The notes beneath the pieces were generated by a model that saw only the letters and a list, made by a program, of their open reading frames with translations, had not been told where the DNA came from and did no database searches. This document shows, piece by piece, positions 1-8,101 of a stretch of DNA of 64,000 nucleotides. Source of the stretch: Nocardiopsis mwathae (GTDB lineage Bacteria > Actinomycetota > Actinomycetes > Streptosporangiales > Streptosporangiaceae); contig NZ_JACHDS010000001.1 in NCBI RefSeq assembly GCF_014201195.1, positions 5,270,001 through 5,334,000 on the forward strand. Reading direction: 5' to 3'. Position numbers and translations under genes: made by a program. Each line of letters starts with the position of its first letter. Position 1 is the stretch's first letter.

Positions 1-1
1 G

Positions 2-448
2 GCGCGGGAGAAGGTGCAGTCCCTGGTGGACGACGCGGTCGGCCGCGGCGCCAGCGTCCTGGTGGGCGGCGGCCCCGGCGAGGGCGACGGCTACTTCTAC
101 CGGCCGACCGTCCTGTCCGATGTCCCCAAGGAGAGCGAGCTCTCCTCGACCGAGATCTTCGGCCCGGTCGCCCCGGTCATTTCCTTCGAGACCGAGGAGG
201 AGGCCCTGGCCGCCGCCAACGACACCGAGTACGGGCTGGTCAGCTACGTGTTCACGGAGAACCTGAAGCGGGCGCTGCGTGTCTCGGAGGAGCTGGAGAC
301 CGGCATGGTCGGGCTGAACCAGGGCATCGTGTCCAACCCGGCGGCCCCGTTCGGCGGCATCAAGCACTCCGGCCTGGGCCGCGAGGGCGGCCGCGTCGGC
401 ATCGAGGAATTCCTCGAAACGAAGTACGTCGGGATCGGCGGGGTGTAG
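2..448 (+). CDS. gabD: Succinate-semialdehyde dehydrogenase, C-terminal part (5' end outside window)
   Basis: This is the last 148 codons of an aldehyde dehydrogenase that oxidises succinate semialdehyde to succinate with NAD(P)+. The frame is open to the window edge, so the GTG at 14 is probably internal. Seen: the EIFGPV motif, the stretch running from SNPAAPFGG to SGLGREGG, and the usual C-terminal ending EFLETKYVGIGG. The nucleophilic Cys and the Rossmann fold lie upstream of the window. The NPAAPFGG..SGLGREGG signature is typical of the GabD branch rather than of general aldehyde dehydrogenases. The gene is convergent with the GntR gene, and whether it belongs to the neighbouring catabolic cluster cannot be judged from this fragment. 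Confidence 0.9.
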   Translation, partial: AREKVQSLVDDAVGRGASVLVGGGPGEGDGYFYRPTVLSDVPKESELSSTEIFGPVAPVISFETEEEALAAANDTEYGLVSYVFTENLKRALRVSEELETGMVGLNQGIVSNPAAPFGGIKHSGLGREGGRVGIEEFLETKYVGIGGV

Positions 449-461
449 CGCGGTTCCGGAG

Positions 462-492
462 GCCTGTGGGCGGGGTGCTGCCGTCCACAGGC
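462..492. terminator. Hairpin between convergent genes
   Basis: GCCTGTGG (462-469) pairs perfectly with CCACAGGC (485-492) over a 15-nt loop, 13 nt after the dehydrogenase stop codon and before the stop of the convergent GntR gene. No T-run follows. Confidence 0.5.
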
Positions 493-530
493 TGTTGACG
501 GGCGTGGCGGTGCGGCGGAGCGCCCGGAGA

Positions 531-1253
531 TCACCGGCCGCTCGGCGCCGCCGACTCCGGGTCCGCCAGTCCGCCCGCGGCATCGTCGCCGTTCGCCGGG
601 TCGTTGATCCGCTCCACCGTGTCGAGCATGTGCGCGGTGATCAGCCGCAGCAGCGCCTCCTCGTCGCCGTCGGCGATGGCGTCGAGCACCTTGCGGTGCT
701 CCTGCACCAGCTCCTCGGGCTCGGGGTAGGCCGCCTGCATCACGGTCAGGCACATGCGCGTCTCCACCAGCAGCGTCTGGGCCATCCGCTCCAGCCGGGA
801 GTTGCCGGAGCAGCTCACCAGTGTCCGGTGGAACGCCTGGTCGGCGTCGCTCATGGCGACCCGGTCGCGGGTCGCGGCGGCGTCGACCAGCCGCTGCAGC
901 GCGGCCGTCAGCCGGGCGGTGGCCTCGCCCCGGTTGCCCCGCATGATGAGCTCGCAGGCGGTGCGCTCGATCGCGAGCCGGGCGACGTAGACGTCGCGCA
1001 CGTCCTGGGCCGTGAGCTCCCGGACGAACAGCCCGCGGTGGCGCTCGCTGCGCAGCAGCCCCTCCTGGACGAGCCGCTGCATGGCCTCCCGCAGCGGGCC
1101 GCGGCTCACCCCCAGCCGTCCGGCGAGGTCGGTCTCGCCGAGCTGGTCCCCGGGGGCCAGCTCGCCGTACATGATGGCGGATCGGAGCTGGTCGGCGATG
1201 AGGGCGGCGGTGGACCTCCGGGGAACGGGTCGAAGTCGGCCTGGGGAGTTCAT
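531..1253 (-). CDS. GntR-family transcriptional regulator, FadR/FCD subfamily
   Basis: A 240-residue repressor-type regulator. Residues about 10-75 form the GntR winged helix (IADQLRSAIMYGELAPGDQL, GVSRGPLREAMQRL, GLFVREL). Residues 85-220 are the all-helical FCD ligand domain, with the usual acidic/His residues (RLAIERTACEL, DADQAFHRTLV, EEHRKVLDAI region). I chose the ATG at 1253 because it places the usual short tail before the winged helix; the frame runs open further upstream. FCD regulators usually sense organic acids and bind TTGTNNACAA-like palindromes. Two such palindromes lie in the intergenic region at 4043 and 4157, between the two arms of the cluster, which makes this protein the obvious candidate to bind them (inference). 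Confidence 0.88.
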   Translation of the reverse strand: MNSPGRLRPVPRRSTAALIADQLRSAIMYGELAPGDQLGETDLAGRLGVSRGPLREAMQRLVQEGLLRSERHRGLFVRELTAQDVRDVYVARLAIERTACELIMRGNRGEATARLTAALQRLVDAAATRDRVAMSDADQAFHRTLVSCSGNSRLERMAQTLLVETRMCLTVMQAAYPEPEELVQEHRKVLDAIADGDEEALLRLITAHMLDTVERINDPANGDDAAGGLADPESAAPSGR

Positions 1254-1451
1254 GACATCCGCACACCTATCTATGGCGTCTGCTCGGGTGAATCGGTCGG
1301 GTGGTCGGGCGGTCGACCCACCGCGCTCGGGGCGATCGAATCGGGTGGTCCGGGCCGATTCCGACCTTAACCTCCCGAACATCGCCGACCGCCACCGTCG
1401 CGCGGTGCGCACTACCTTCTCCTACCCGCGCCCTCGCCGCGTATGGCGGCC

Positions 1452-2213
1452 TCATCCGTCGACCACCACCCGGTCCGCCTCGGCTCCGGGCGCGGGGGCG
1501 CCCGCGGCGAACAGCGCTCCCAGGCCGTCGCGGGGCGCCGTCGCCCCCGCCAGTCGCAGCCCTTCCCACACGCTGACCTGGTTGGCGGTCAGGACGGTCT
1601 TGCCGAGCCGCGCCTCCAGGTCCGCCAGGATCGCGGCGGTGTGCAGCGCGGTGTCGGGGACGAGGACCGCCTCGGCGTCGGGGTGGTCGTCGGCGGCGAC
1701 GAAGTCCAGCACCTCGGCGGCGGCCAGCGTGCCCACCTCCGCCGCCGTGACGATGCCGCGCCCGGCCCGCGCCACGACCTCGACGCCGCCCTCGCCCAGG
1801 AAGTCGGCGAAGAGCAGCGCCACGTCCGCCGGGTAGGTGGCGGCGATCGCCACCCGCCCGACGCCCAGGTGGCGCAGGGCGTTGACGAACGCGAACGACG
1901 TGCTCGACGCGGGCACGCCCGCCGCATCCCGCACGTCGGCGACCTGCCGCCGCGCGCCCTCCCAGCCGAACACGAAGCTGCCGCTGGTGCACGCCCACAC
2001 CGCCGAGTCGACGCCCAGCGCCCGCAGCTCGCGCGCGCCGTCACCGAGCACGTCGGAGCCGCCGATGTCGAGCAGGGCGTCCACCCGGTGCGCGTCCTCC
2101 CGCATCAGGGTGTGTACGAGGCGCAGCGTGACATCGCCGCCGATCAGATCCTGCAGGATCGGGTAGTCGTCCTGGGCGCTGTACCCGGGGTACAAGAAGC
2201 CGACAGTGGGCAT
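1452..2213 (-). CDS. Asp/Glu racemase / maleate isomerase-family protein with one active-site Cys replaced by Asp
   Basis: A 253-residue protein of the family that includes maleate cis-trans isomerase, aspartate/glutamate racemase and arylmalonate decarboxylase. The N-terminal catalytic Cys is present (WACTSGSFVFG, about residue 79). At the second catalytic position, where the neighbouring paralogue reads ISCTN, this protein reads VPDTALHT, so Cys is replaced by Asp. The fold-typical NQVSVWEGLRL segment near the C-terminus is intact. The ATG at 2213 follows a GGAGAGGGG ribosome site; an in-frame ATG at 2246 has none. A one-cysteine enzyme of this family could act as a decarboxylase or epimerase of different chemistry, or be a non-catalytic partner. 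It lies in the same operon direction as the two-Cys paralogue upstream. Confidence 0.8.
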   Translation of the reverse strand: MPTVGFLYPGYSAQDDYPILQDLIGGDVTLRLVHTLMREDAHRVDALLDIGGSDVLGDGARELRALGVDSAVWACTSGSFVFGWEGARRQVADVRDAAGVPASSTSFAFVNALRHLGVGRVAIAATYPADVALLFADFLGEGGVEVVARAGRGIVTAAEVGTLAAAEVLDFVAADDHPDAEAVLVPDTALHTAAILADLEARLGKTVLTANQVSVWEGLRLAGATAPRDGLGALFAAGAPAPGAEADRVVVDG

Positions 2214-2246
2214 GCGCGGGTCCCCTCTCTCCCTCTTCTTCTCCAT

Positions 2247-2274
2247 GGCGGTTCCTTCGAGGCGGTTCCTTCGA
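2247..2274. repeat. Two tandem copies of a 14-bp sequence between the racemase paralogues
   Basis: ggcggttccttcga occurs twice in direct succession (2247-2260 and 2261-2274) in the gap between the two racemase-family genes. No function is evident; it may be replication slippage. Confidence 0.6.
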
Positions 2275-2370
2275 GCCGGTCGTGTCGCCGGTGGTGCCGA
2301 CCGGGTCGGACCCCCGCGCCCGCCGAACGCACGCTCTTCCGGCGGCGGGCGGAGGGCGCGGGGACGGTCC

Positions 2371-3258
2371 TCAGGCGGCGGTCGTCCGGTCGGTGGCGTC
2401 GACCAGGTGCTGCCCGTGCGCGACCGGGCGGCGGCCGATGGCCTGCAGGGCGGCCCACATGGTCACCTGGTTGGCGGCCAGGACGGGCTTGCCCAGCATG
2501 CGCTCCAGCGGCGCGATGATGTCGTAGGTGAGCACGTTGGTGCAGCTGATGAAGACGGCCTCGGCCTCCGGCCGGTCGGCGTCGCGCACCGCCTGCACCA
2601 CCTCCGAGTAGGCGACCTTCCAGATGTGGTTGAGCAGGCCCAGTCCCACGCCGGACACGGTCTCCACCCGGTGGTCGCCCAGGTAGCCGGTGAGCCGCTC
2701 GGTGACGCTGTCGACGTACGGCGTCACCACGGCCAGTCGGCGCACGCCCAGGGCGTCGAGCGCGCGGATGAGCGCGCCGGAGGTGGTGACCGCGGCGGGC
2801 GCTCCCGCGTCGACGATGCTCTTCCACAGCAGCCGCTCACCGTCGGCGCCGTTCACGAAGCTGCCGGACGCGCAAGCGTAGGCGACCACCAGCGGCTCGG
2901 GCGCGAGCAGGTCGCGGGTGGCCCGCGCGACGTTGGTGCCGTCGCTCAGCGCGGCCGCCTGGTCCACGGTCACCGGGACCGGGACGAACGGCAGCCGGGT
3001 GACGTACAGCGAGACGTCGTCGGGCGCCCACCGCCACAGCTCGCGGTCGAGCGCGAAGTCGTAGGGGGCCACCACCCCCACGCCGGACTGCCGCGGAGTG
3101 TCCGCGACGGCGGAGAGCTCGACGACGTTGGGCTGCGTATCGGGCGCGGGCGGCGTTCGGCCGAGCAGGGGCGCGGGGTCCCCCGCGTGGTCGAGGAGGA
3201 CCCGCTCTTCGCGATCGTCACCGCGCGCCGGGTCTCCGGCATGCCGATCGATGCGCAT
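2371..3258 (-). CDS. Maleate isomerase / Asp-Glu racemase-family protein
   Basis: A 295-residue member of the Asp/Glu/hydantoin racemase superfamily. Both catalytic cysteines are present: YACASGSFVNG in the N-terminal half and VFISCTNVLTYD in the C-terminal half. This fits cofactor-independent cis-trans isomerisation or racemisation of a small dicarboxylate-like substrate. About 55 N-terminal residues precede the domain and look unstructured. The start at 3258 is supported by GGAGGTGAG about 8 nt upstream. It is the middle gene of the leftward arm, between the DUF3830 gene and the one-Cys paralogue. The presence of an amidase and a 2-hydroxyacid dehydrogenase in the rightward arm suggests a catabolic route for an amide of a dicarboxylic or amino acid; the actual substrate cannot be read from the sequence. 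Confidence 0.85.
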   Translation of the reverse strand: MRIDRHAGDPARGDDREERVLLDHAGDPAPLLGRTPPAPDTQPNVVELSAVADTPRQSGVGVVAPYDFALDRELWRWAPDDVSLYVTRLPFVPVPVTVDQAAALSDGTNVARATRDLLAPEPLVVAYACASGSFVNGADGERLLWKSIVDAGAPAAVTTSGALIRALDALGVRRLAVVTPYVDSVTERLTGYLGDHRVETVSGVGLGLLNHIWKVAYSEVVQAVRDADRPEAEAVFISCTNVLTYDIIAPLERMLGKPVLAANQVTMWAALQAIGRRPVAHGQHLVDATDRTTAA

Positions 3259-3342
3259 CGGTCACTCACCTCCATTCTTCTCGTAGGGAGCAACGGACGG
3301 ATCCGGGGTGGTCTCGGTTCCGCGGGGCAGGACGCCGCGGTG

Positions 3343-3834
3343 CTACTGCAGGCGCCGGTAGACGAGGCGTTCGCCCACGCTTCCGGAGCGCCAGACGTCG
3401 TTGCACGCCTCGGCCATGGGGGCGAGGCCGTCGACGATGGTGGCGTAGACGTTGCCGGGTACCCACCCGACATCGCCGTTGAGCAGCAGGTTGTTGCGGC
3501 CGTAGAAGATGGCCAGGTCGATCACGCCGGGCAGGTCGCCGATCCCCCTCTCCTCCTTGAAGCGGCGGTCGAGCATGCCGCCGTGGAAGGAGAAGTACAC
3601 GACATCCCCGGGGATCGGGGTGACGGTGGGGTTCTCCTGGCCGGGTTCCTCGGCGGCGAACCGGGGCACCATGGCGTACACCTCGTTGCGGGCGTACTTG
3701 GCGTGGTAGACGTCGCCGCCCTGGGGAAGCGCCGTCCAGACCGCCTCGCAGGTGCGCGGGGCGTCCTTGTCCAGGAGTTCGGCGACGCAGGAGACGCCGC
3801 GCTTCTCCAGGGCGATGGTCATGTACCGGGGCAT
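3343..3834 (-). CDS. DUF3830 family protein (cyclophilin-like fold)
   Basis: A 163-residue protein of the DUF3830 family: RGVSCVAELLDKDAPRTCEA near the start, LPQGGDVYHAKYARNEVY, and IPGDVVYFSFHGGM. The family has a cyclophilin-like beta barrel and is commonly found beside amidases, Asp/Glu racemases and GntR regulators, as here. Its biochemical role is unknown; prolyl isomerase activity should not be assumed. It is the first gene of the leftward arm, with 84 nt to the next gene. The start is either ATG 3834 or ATG 3822; the ribosome site for either is weak. Transcription presumably starts in the 417-bp divergent intergenic region that holds the two palindromic operators. Confidence 0.8.
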   Translation of the reverse strand: MPRYMTIALEKRGVSCVAELLDKDAPRTCEAVWTALPQGGDVYHAKYARNEVYAMVPRFAAEEPGQENPTVTPIPGDVVYFSFHGGMLDRRFKEERGIGDLPGVIDLAIFYGRNNLLLNGDVGWVPGNVYATIVDGLAPMAEACNDVWRSGSVGERLVYRRLQ

Positions 3835-4042
3835 CGTCGGGCCGGCCCTTTCGTCGTCGGGCTAACGGGGTCCGCGCCCGGCCGCACGGACGGCGGTCCA
3901 CCGGGGCGGCCGGAGTGCGGTCTCTCCCCTGCACGGCAGGGGAACGCAGCGCAGGAGCAGGGATGCGGTTCGGCGGCGAACGGTGATGCGGGAAGATGAG
4001 CGCACACCGTCGACTTCGACCGCGGCGGTCACGGCCGCCGCG

Positions 4043-4056
4043 GATTGTCGACAATC
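4043..4056. promoter_or_regulatory. Operator copy 1: perfect palindrome GATTGTCGACAATC
   Basis: A perfect 14-bp palindrome of the TTGTCGACAA type bound by many FCD-type GntR regulators. It lies 208 bp upstream of the leftward arm (DUF3830, racemases, GntR). The second copy is centred 114 bp away at 4157-4170. Assignment to the GntR protein at 531-1253 is inference. The rest of 3835-4251 contains no convincing gene. Confidence 0.65.
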
Positions 4057-4156
4057 ATACGATCGCATCGGCCGACGCGGCAATGCTCGGCCCCCGCGCC
4101 GTGCCACGTGCCCGTGGAAACCCGGCCTTCGCCGCCCGGACCAGGGTCGAAGGGAT

Positions 4157-4190
4157 CATTGTTGACAATCCTACGGGCGCTCCCTAGCGT
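4157..4190 (+). promoter_or_regulatory. Promoter of the dehydrogenase-amidase arm with overlapping operator copy 2
   Basis: TTGACA (4162-4167) and TAGCGT (4185-4190) are separated by 17 nt, a near-ideal housekeeping promoter. CATTGTTGACAATC (4157-4170), a near-copy of the palindrome at 4043, lies across the -35 element, so a bound repressor would block polymerase. The predicted transcription start near 4197 leaves a leader of about 55 nt with AGGGAG before GTG 4252. Confidence 0.7.
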
Positions 4191-4251
4191 GGCAGTGGTC
4201 TTGAGGAACGCCGTACCGACCACCCACGACGTGCACCAGGGAGTCGCCCTC

Positions 4252-5259
4252 GTGTCCGCTGCCCCCCGGCCAGCACCGCACCTCGTCATCCTGCACGGCG
4301 ACACCCTGCCGCCCGGCCACGAGCGGATCGACGCCGACCCCCGGCTCGCCTCCGTCCGCTACGCCACGGCCGACCGCCTCGCCGAGGTCCTCCCCGGCGC
4401 CCATGCCCTCTTCGTCTGGGACCTCTTCTCCACCGCCGTCGTCGCCGCCTGGCCGAAGGCCGACGCGCTGCGCTGGGTGCACGCCGCCACTGCCGGCGTC
4501 GACAACCTCATGTTCCCCGCGCTCGTCGACAGCGACGTCGTCGTCACCAACTCCCGCGGCGTGTTCGACCGGCCCATGGCCGAGTACGTCCTCGGGCTGG
4601 TGCTGAGCTTCGCCAAGGACCTGCACGGCACCCGCGACCTGCAGCGCGACCGGGTGTGGCGGCACCGCGAGACCGAGCCCATCGCCGGTCGCCGCGCCCT
4701 GGTCATCGGCACCGGCCCCATCGGCCGCGCCATCGCCGCCCAGCTCGCCGCCGCCGGGATGACCGTCGAGGCCGCCGGCCGCACCGCCCGCACCGGCGAC
4801 CCCGACCTCGGCGACATCGTCGCCGCCACCCTCGGCTCCGGCGGCCCCGACCTCGGCGACGCCCTGCCCCGCGCCGACTACGTCGTCGTCGCCGCACCCC
4901 TCACCGACGCCACCCGCGGGCTCATCGGTGCCCGCGCCCTGTCCCTGATGAAGCCCGCGGCCCGGCTGATCAACGTCGCCCGCGGCCCCATCGTCGACGA
5001 GGGCGCGCTGGTCCGCGCGCTGCGCGACGGCGCGATCGCCGGGGCCGCGCTCGACGTCTTCGACACCGAGCCGCTGCCGGAGGCCTCCCCGCTGTGGGAC
5101 CTGCCCGGGGTGATCGTGTCCCCGCACATGTCCGGCGACATCGCCGGCTGGCGCACCGAACTCGTGCGCCTGTTCACCGACAACCTCGACCGGTTCCTGC
5201 GCGGCGAGGAGCCCCGCAACATCGTCGACAAGCGCAGGGGGTACGTCTCCGGCCCCTGA
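4252..5259 (+). CDS. D-isomer-specific 2-hydroxyacid dehydrogenase
   Basis: A 335-residue NAD(P)-dependent dehydrogenase that interconverts a 2-hydroxy acid and its 2-oxo acid. Seen: the nucleotide-binding GTGPIGRAIAAQL, the substrate-binding Arg in NVARGPIVDEGAL, the catalytic-relay Glu in VFDTEPLP, and the catalytic His in VSPHMSGD. The length is normal for the family. I chose GTG 4252, preceded by AGGGAG at 4238-4243; the open frame extends further upstream but would run across the promoter and operator. It is the first gene of the rightward arm, 101 nt before the amidase gene, and is probably co-transcribed with it under the control of the overlapping operator. Confidence 0.88.
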   Translation: MSAAPRPAPHLVILHGDTLPPGHERIDADPRLASVRYATADRLAEVLPGAHALFVWDLFSTAVVAAWPKADALRWVHAATAGVDNLMFPALVDSDVVVTNSRGVFDRPMAEYVLGLVLSFAKDLHGTRDLQRDRVWRHRETEPIAGRRALVIGTGPIGRAIAAQLAAAGMTVEAAGRTARTGDPDLGDIVAATLGSGGPDLGDALPRADYVVVAAPLTDATRGLIGARALSLMKPAARLINVARGPIVDEGALVRALRDGAIAGAALDVFDTEPLPEASPLWDLPGVIVSPHMSGDIAGWRTELVRLFTDNLDRFLRGEEPRNIVDKRRGYVSGP

Positions 5260-5360
5260 CCGCCGGCGCCCGCCCCCGCACCGCCCCACCTCACCTCCAT
5301 CGACACGTCGATCCGTTGGCCCATCGGCCAACCCGCCGAAACGGAAACGAGGACGCTGAC

Positions 5361-6836
5361 ATGAGTACCGGGTTCGAGGGGCTGGACCGTTCGGCCGGGC
5401 AGGCGGTGCCCGAACAGGGGGCGCCCGGCCGGTTCGCGACACGCGGGGAGGCGGAGCAGCTCACCGCGCTGTCGGCCACCGACCTGGTGGCCGGATACGA
5501 GAAGAGGAGCCTTTCACCGGTCGAGGTCACCGACGCCGTGCTCGGCCTGATCGAGCGGGAGAACCCCGCCCTCAACGCCTTCTGCCTGGTCCGGCCCGAC
5601 GAAGCACGCGAGGCCGCCCGCGCCTCGGAGGAGCGGTGGCGGCGCGGCGAACCCCAGGGACGGCTCGACGGCGTGCCGACCTCGATCAAGGACATCCACC
5701 TCACCCGGGGCTGGCCCACCCTGCGCGGTTCCCGAACGGTCGACCCCGACCAGGACTGGCCCGAGGACTCGCCGGTGGTCGCGCGGCTCCGCGAGAGCGG
5801 CGCGGTCTTCGTCGGCAAGACCACCACCCCCGAACTGGCCTGGAAGGGCACCACCGACAGTCCCCTCACCGGCATCACCCGCAACCCGTGGGACCTGTCC
5901 GTGACACCCGGCGGGTCCAGCGGCGGCTCCGCCGCCGCGGTCGCCTCCGGCATGGGGCCGCTGGCGACCGGCACCGACGGCGGCGGCTCGGTGCGCATCC
6001 CGGCGAGCTTCACCGGCACCTTCGCCCTCAAGCCGACCTACGGCGTGGTCCCGCACTACCCCGCCAGCGCGTTCGGGACGTTGGCCCACACCGGGCCGAT
6101 GACACGCACCGTCGCCGACGCCGCGCTCATGCTCGACGTCATCGGCGTCCCCGACCACCGCGACTGGCTGGCCTCACCCGCCCCGGCCACGCCGTTCTCC
6201 GCGGCCCTGGAAAACCCGGTGCGCGGCCTGCGTATCGCCTACAGCCCGACTCTCGGCCACCTGGAGGTCGAACCCGAGGTCGCCCGCGTGGTCGACGACG
6301 CCGTCACCGCCTTCGCCGAACTGGGCGCCCACGTGGAGCAGGTGGACCCGCAGCTGGGCGACTGCCGGCGCGATTTCCAGATCCTCTGGTACACCGGCGC
6401 GGCCAAGGCCACCGAGCGCCTCGGCGAGCAGCAGCGCACGCTGCTCGACCCCGGCCTGCGCGAGATCATCGAGGAGGGGCTGGCCTACAGCGCGCAGGAC
6501 TACCTCACCGCCATGGACACCCGCATGCGCATGGGGCGGATCATGGGCAGGTTCCACGCCGCCTACGACCTGCTGCTCACCCCGACGATGCCGATCACCG
6601 CGTTCGAGGCCGGTCGGGAGGTCCCGCCGGGGTCCGCCGACCGCCGTTGGACGTCCTGGGCCGGGTTCAGCTACCCGTTCAACATGACCCAGCAGCCGGC
6701 CGCCAGCGTGCCCTGCGGCCTCACCGCCGCCGGACTGCCGGTGGGGCTGCAGGTCGTCGGCCCCCGGCACGCCGACGGTCTGGTCCTGGCCGCGTGCCGC
6801 GCCTTCGAGGAGGCCCGCCCCTGGGCGCATCTCTGA
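5361..6836 (+). CDS. Amidase, amidase-signature family
   Basis: A 491-residue serine amidase. The Ser-cisSer-Lys triad is visible: Lys110 in TSIKDIH, cis-Ser186 in TPGGSSGGS, and nucleophile Ser210 in TGTDGGGSVRIPA. The 24-residue spacing between the two serines is that of the family. The Gly/Ser-rich signature is complete and the length is normal. There is no signal peptide, so it is cytoplasmic. ATG 5361 has GAGGA about 7 nt upstream; the long open frame upstream of it is a shadow of the dehydrogenase gene. In this context it may hydrolyse an amide to the acid that the racemase/isomerase paralogues and the dehydrogenase then handle (inference). GatA itself is unlikely, as gatB and gatC are absent. 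Confidence 0.9.
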   Translation: MSTGFEGLDRSAGQAVPEQGAPGRFATRGEAEQLTALSATDLVAGYEKRSLSPVEVTDAVLGLIERENPALNAFCLVRPDEAREAARASEERWRRGEPQGRLDGVPTSIKDIHLTRGWPTLRGSRTVDPDQDWPEDSPVVARLRESGAVFVGKTTTPELAWKGTTDSPLTGITRNPWDLSVTPGGSSGGSAAAVASGMGPLATGTDGGGSVRIPASFTGTFALKPTYGVVPHYPASAFGTLAHTGPMTRTVADAALMLDVIGVPDHRDWLASPAPATPFSAALENPVRGLRIAYSPTLGHLEVEPEVARVVDDAVTAFAELGAHVEQVDPQLGDCRRDFQILWYTGAAKATERLGEQQRTLLDPGLREIIEEGLAYSAQDYLTAMDTRMRMGRIMGRFHAAYDLLLTPTMPITAFEAGREVPPGSADRRWTSWAGFSYPFNMTQQPAASVPCGLTAAGLPVGLQVVGPRHADGLVLAACRAFEEARPWAHL

Positions 6837-6856
6837 CCCCGGCGGGCGGAGCGGGA

Positions 6857-6876
6857 TTCGGGACCTTCGGCCTTCC
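6857..6876 (+). promoter_or_regulatory. Candidate DevR/DosR box upstream of the response regulator
   Basis: TTCGGGACCTTCGGCCTTCC resembles the DosR/DevR box (TTSGGGACTWWAGTCCCSAA and the actinomycete GGGACC-N3-GGCC variant). It lies 95 bp upstream of the devR-like ATG, a position suited to autoactivation. The right half is imperfect. Confidence 0.4.
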
Positions 6877-6970
6877 CCTTTCGAGTCCTTCGGCGTGGAC
6901 CCCGCGCCGCGGCGGCCCGATAACGTCGGTCCTATAGCGGTCACATGACACCTGGAGAGGGGCGGGCCGA

Positions 6971-7639
6971 ATGACGCCCGTGGCGCCGGAGAAGGTCGCG
7001 GAGATCAAGGTCTTCCTGGTGGACGACCACGAGGTGGTGCGGCGCGGCGTCGCCGTCCTGCTCGAAAGCGAGCCGGACATGCGCGTCGTGGGCGAGGCCG
7101 GAACGGCCGAGCAGGCGCTCTCCCGACTCCCCGTCGCCGCACCCGACGTCGCCGTCCTCGACGTCCGGCTGCCCGGCGGGTCGGGCGTCACCGTCTGCCG
7201 GGAGATCCGATCGCTGCGGCCGGAGACGGCCTGCCTGATGCTGACCTCCTTCGCCGACGACGACGCCCTGTACGACGCCGTCATGGCCGGGGCCGCCGGC
7301 TATGTGCTCAAGCAGATCCACGGGGCCGACCTGGTCGGGGCGGTCCGTACGGTCGCGGCGGGCGGGTCGCTGCTGGACCCCGGCAGCACCGGCCGGATGC
7401 TGGAGCGCCTGCGCGCCAGAGAGCCCGAGCCCGACCCGCTCTCGGGGCTCAGCCGCCAGGAGCGCCAGATCCTCGACCTCATCGGCGAGGGGCTGACCAA
7501 CAGGGAGATCGGGGATCGGCTGTACCTGGCCGAGAAGACGGTGAAGAACTACGTGTCCAGCCTGCTGTCCAAGCTGGACCTGAAGCGCCGGACCCAGGCC
7601 GCCATCCTCGTCGCCGAACTGAGGAACAGGAAGAGATGA
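6971..7639 (+). CDS. devR: NarL/LuxR-type response regulator, DevR (DosR)-like
   Basis: A 222-residue response regulator. The receiver domain (12-130) has the acidic pair VDDHE and the phospho-acceptor Asp64 (VLDVRLPGG); K at VLKQIHG completes the active site. The C-terminal LuxR helix-turn-helix reads LSRQERQILDLIGEGLTN..EIGDRLYLAEKTVKNYVSSLL. The KNYVSSLLSKL end and the nearby two-GAF kinase are typical of the DevR/DevS pair that responds to hypoxia, NO or redox state in actinobacteria. GGAGAGGGG precedes ATG 6971. Its stop codon overlaps the start of the next gene by 4 nt, so the two are translationally coupled. Confidence 0.87.
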   Translation: MTPVAPEKVAEIKVFLVDDHEVVRRGVAVLLESEPDMRVVGEAGTAEQALSRLPVAAPDVAVLDVRLPGGSGVTVCREIRSLRPETACLMLTSFADDDALYDAVMAGAAGYVLKQIHGADLVGAVRTVAAGGSLLDPGSTGRMLERLRAREPEPDPLSGLSRQERQILDLIGEGLTNREIGDRLYLAEKTVKNYVSSLLSKLDLKRRTQAAILVAELRNRKR

Positions 7640-8091
7640 CGGCACCGGACACTTCGACGGACAACGCGGGGCTGGAGATCCTGAGCCGCGACGAGTGCCT
7701 GCGGCTCCTGGCCGCCGCACCCCTGGGGCGCATCGTGTTCACGCAGAACGCCCTGCCGGCGGTCCAGCCGGTGAACTTCGCCGTGCGCGACACCGACATC
7801 GTGATCCGCACGTCCCCCGACTCCCGGCTGGCGTCGGCCACCCGCGACACCGTGGTCGCCTTCGAGGTGGACGACTTCGACGCCGATGGCCGCACCGGCT
7901 GGTCGGTGACGGTCCTGGGCAACGGGCGCGCCGTCACCGACCCCGAGGAACGTGCCGAACTGGAGCGCCTGCCGCTCGACTCCTGGGCACCCGGGGACAG
8001 GTCGCACTTCATCTGTGTCGAGACCAAGGTGATCACCGGTCGCCGGATCCCCGAAGGGGCGGCCGACGGGGCGGCGGAGTCGGGAGGCTAG
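7636..8091 (+). CDS. Pyridoxamine 5'-phosphate oxidase-like FMN/F420-binding split-barrel protein
   Basis: A 151-residue split beta-barrel protein. Seen: the opening LSRDECLRLLAAAPLGRIVF, PAVQPVNFAV, and GWSVTVLGNGRAVTD, all usual for the small flavin/F420-binding family that accompanies DevR regulons in actinobacteria. The ATG lies inside the end of the devR-like gene (4-nt overlap), so it is in the same operon. Substrate and cofactor (FMN, F420 or haem) cannot be decided from sequence. True PdxH is unlikely, as the pyridoxine 5'-phosphate binding pattern is missing. Confidence 0.82.
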   Translation: MTAPDTSTDNAGLEILSRDECLRLLAAAPLGRIVFTQNALPAVQPVNFAVRDTDIVIRTSPDSRLASATRDTVVAFEVDDFDADGRTGWSVTVLGNGRAVTDPEERAELERLPLDSWAPGDRSHFICVETKVITGRRIPEGAADGAAESGG

Positions 8092-8101
8092 GCTGCCCCG
8101 C

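Noticed and set aside
2206-3999. 597-codon plus-strand frame
   Set aside because: Shadow of the racemase and DUF3830 genes, whose minus-strand products have clear family motifs.
4656-5360. Upstream extension of the amidase frame
   Set aside because: Arg/Pro-rich shadow of the dehydrogenase gene; ATG 5361 has a ribosome site.
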